This document shows positions 62,454-64,000 of a stretch of DNA of 64,000 nt, one piece after another (positions within the stretch are counted from its first letter, which is position 1; each line of letters begins with the position of its first letter). This DNA comes from Natrarchaeobaculum sulfurireducens. Its GTDB lineage: Archaea > Halobacteriota > Halobacteria > Halobacteriales > Natrialbaceae. The notes under the pieces were generated by a model. That model worked only from the letters and a program-made list of their open reading frames with translations, had not been told where the DNA came from and ran no database searches. Both the position numbers and the translations under genes were made by a program. Location: contig NZ_CP024047.1 of NCBI RefSeq assembly GCF_003430825.1, positions 3,457,805 to 3,521,804 on the forward strand. Reading direction: 5' to 3'.

Positions 62454-63092
62454 TCACCCGAAGTACTCCGCGATCGACTCGTACACTTCGTCCATGTTGT
62501 CTCCTTCTTTCGCCGACAGCGGGATCGTTTCGTGCTGTGGAAACGCGTCTTCGATTCGCTTGACGCTCGAGTCCTCGAGGTCGGTCTTGTTCGCAAAGAT
62601 CAATACGGGGAGATCCCGTGACTCGATGATCCCGATCAACATGGTATTGACCTGAGTGATCGGATCTTCCGCACTGTCTAAGACGTAGATGACGCCATCG
62701 ACGTCCTCACGAAGCCAGTGCATGGCCTCGGCGACACCCTCAGTCGCCTCACGCGAGCGACGAATCGCGTCGTCTTTTTCCATCTCGTCGGTGAACTCCT
62801 CGTAATCGACTTTCGTCGTTACGCCTGGCGTGTCGACGATGTCGATCGTCACCGACTTTCCGTTGCGTTCGATCTCGACGTTTTCTTTCCTGCGCGCGCG
62901 TCGCGTTTCGTGTGGAATGTGACTCTCCGTTCCAATTGCGTCACCGGTCCAATCTCTTGCGATGCGGTTTGCGAGCGTCGTCTTTCCAGCGTTCGGCGGT
63001 CCGTAGATCCCGATTCGTTTCGGCTCCTGCTCTGAGAACAGGCGGTCCGTCACCCGGGAGATACTATCTTTGAGTTCTGTGAACAGTCCCAT
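62454..63092 (-). CDS. oapA: origin-associated Era-like GTPase OapA
   Basis: 212 residues. G1 is GPPNAGKTTLAN (about 31-42), a G2-like TRRARRKEN follows, G3 is DTPGVTTK near 89, G4 NKTD near 168, and G5 PLSAKEG near 193. The N-terminal helix MGLFTELKDSISRVTDRLF would lie on the surface. The group is named for its constant position at the haloarchaeal chromosome origin. Start ATG 63092 faces the gene-free origin region. The order oapA-oapB-oapC with overlaps indicates one operon. Confidence 0.9.
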   Translation of the reverse strand: MGLFTELKDSISRVTDRLFSEQEPKRIGIYGPPNAGKTTLANRIARDWTGDAIGTESHIPHETRRARRKENVEIERNGKSVTIDIVDTPGVTTKVDYEEFTDEMEKDDAIRRSREATEGVAEAMHWLREDVDGVIYVLDSAEDPITQVNTMLIGIIESRDLPVLIFANKTDLEDSSVKRIEDAFPQHETIPLSAKEGDNMDEVYESIAEYFG

Positions 63093-63701
63093 CGTAGGGC
63101 CTCCAGCACACGGGGTGTGTCTGCGCGTACAACTGGACCGAATTCACTTAAGCCTACGTTTAATTAGTTGGCTTACCGATACTTGATCGCCCGATACTGC
63201 GTCGTTCTCGCATGAACCGAAAGCCTAGAGTCGTAGTCTACCCCTGCAGTTCGAGTGCAACCGACTACACGTTGTCGACAGGTCCGCACCCACGCCGTTG
63301 ACGTATCACCGGATCAAATCCTATGGGTATCAGTACATTGTTCGCTGGACACTGTTCGCCGGATTCTAACGCGATCACTGAAGATCTCCCACACCCGACC
63401 GCGAACCAGCGCCGGGCGCGAGCCTCGCCGGATGGACTAGCAGTCGAGCGAGCACTCACGAATCCTGGTGAGCACCAACGAATTCTGGGGGGTGACGTCC
63501 GCTCGAGATGCTACCGGCGACTCGAGACCGAGATACTCGAGGTTGGCCGGAGTTCGTGATAGATAGCTTGGAGAGCCACTCGAGATGTATGATCAACGAG
63601 CGAGTAGCATCATGAGCAATACGCGAGTAGCACCCGGATCGGTGAAACGTAGACCTCGGTCGAAATCAGCTCGCCACCGTTGGTGAGAGCAGAGACTACA
63701 G

Positions 63702-63743
63702 GTCCATCGCTACGGATGGAGTGTCCATCGCTACGGATGGGGT
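63702..63743. repeat. tandem 21-mer with internal hairpin
   Basis: Two adjacent 21-nt copies (63702-63722 and 63723-63743) differ by one base. Each contains CCATCGCTACGGATGG, whose ends CCATC/GATGG pair around GCTACG. Tandem iterons of this sort are common in origins. The sequence differs from the ORB. Confidence 0.85.
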
Positions 63744-63870
63744 GTAAGGGTACATTCGATCTAGTTCAGCCGAGAAAATAAATTCGAGACTTATGTGATC
63801 TAGTAACACGAGTGGCAGCTAGATTGGATATCGTCGTCACAGGATGCGGCGATTGTGCGGCAGTGATGAT

Positions 63871-63900
63871 GGCCCCCACCCCTTCGTTTCCACTGGAGAA
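63871..63900 (-). promoter_or_regulatory. origin recognition box (ORB) for Orc1/Cdc6
   Basis: Read on the minus strand the element contains CCAGTGGAAACGAAGGGG followed by TGGGGG, the dyad-plus-G-string pattern of haloarchaeal ORBs bound by Orc1/Cdc6 initiators. Its orientation and the AT-rich block about 40-120 nt to its left fit an origin arm in which ORBs flank a duplex-unwinding element. A complementary set in the other orientation would be expected beyond the window. Confidence 0.85.
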
Positions 63901-64000
63901 GGCAGAACGTCGGTGGAGAATACTCGAGTGATTCCCAGGGAGCCGGAAGGGAACATCCCAGAACAGACGAGTACTGGCTTCTCTGAAGGGATTGTGGCCG

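Larger units (their letters stand above)
63093..64000. other. probable left part of a chromosomal replication origin (oriC), gene-free
   Basis: These 908 nt show no haloarchaeal-like coding frame. They contain a match to the haloarchaeal origin recognition box at 63871-63900, a duplicated hairpin-forming 21-mer at 63702-63743, an AT-rich stretch at 63750-63835 (TTCAGCCGAGAAAATAAATTC within it), and five CTAG sites (63225, 63437, 63761, 63800, 63819) in a genome where CTAG is rare. On the left is the oapABC operon, whose known neighbour across the origin is orc1/cdc6. The window ends before that gene. Confidence 0.75.

Noticed and set aside
63468..63498. second ORB in opposite orientation (CCAACGAATTCTGGGGGGTG)
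   Set aside because: Shares only CAACGAA and a G-string with the good ORB; the dyad half is missing, so it was not annotated.

Overview
The window is haloarchaeal chromosome, probably Natrialbales-like. The proteins are acidic, the coding sequence is GC-rich with strong codon-position bias, many starts look leaderless with a TATA element about 30 nt upstream, surface proteins carry Tat-type lipoprotein signals, and several gene families are haloarchaeal (SAMP2 ubiquitin-like modifier, the Bat-type regulator family, GCS2-type GshA, LysW-dependent arginine synthesis, origin-associated OapABC). CTCGAG is strikingly common and CTAG rare. The order assignment is inference; there is no rRNA or marker phylogeny here.

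Layout. 1-5 kb: a cut-off UPF0200 kinase-like gene, small membrane proteins, tRNA-Arg(UCU), about 1 kb without a convincing gene, DoxX, and gshA. 5.4-9.3 kb: a short flavoprotein, a VOC dioxygenase-like protein and a carboxylesterase in a likely operon resembling MhqO/MhqD quinone detoxification, then a cupredoxin-like lipoprotein, an SDR and a UspA protein. 9.4-20 kb: an M29 aminopeptidase, a wrecked Bat-type regulator in front of threonine aldolase, a YfcE-type phosphoesterase, an XPD/DinG helicase, a LigT-family protein and a membrane-anchored winged-helix protein. 20.2-29.3 kb: a complete arginine pathway in two units, argGH and argWXCBDEF, with ornithine made on the LysW/ArgW carrier. 29.6-33.8 kb: threonine synthase, a class I glutamine amidotransferase and an M20 deacylase.

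34-43.4 kb: two paralogous tripartite tricarboxylate (TctABC) transporters, each read as tctC-tctB-tctA on the minus strand. Between and beside them lie two M20 amidohydrolases and an alpha/beta hydrolase, together resembling an uptake-and-hydrolysis island. 43.7-54 kb: alaS, a histidine-kinase-like protein that has lost its catalytic residues, rfcS, a UspA protein, SAMP2, a GNAT enzyme and a second Fe-S helicase. 55-59.2 kb: a methyltransferase, then an Fe(III)-type ABC binding protein and permease preceded by four DtxR-like boxes (TTTAGGYNNRCCTAAA), one lying between the TATA element and the start codon. No ATPase gene adjoins them.

59.3-64 kb: an HTR-like protein, a pair of haloarchaeal conserved genes, and oapC-oapB-oapA reading away from a gene-free 0.9 kb. 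That stretch contains an origin recognition box matching the haloarchaeal ORB, an AT-rich segment, CTAG sites and tandem hairpin repeats. The right end is therefore very probably the left part of a chromosomal oriC, with orc1/cdc6 expected just past the edge.
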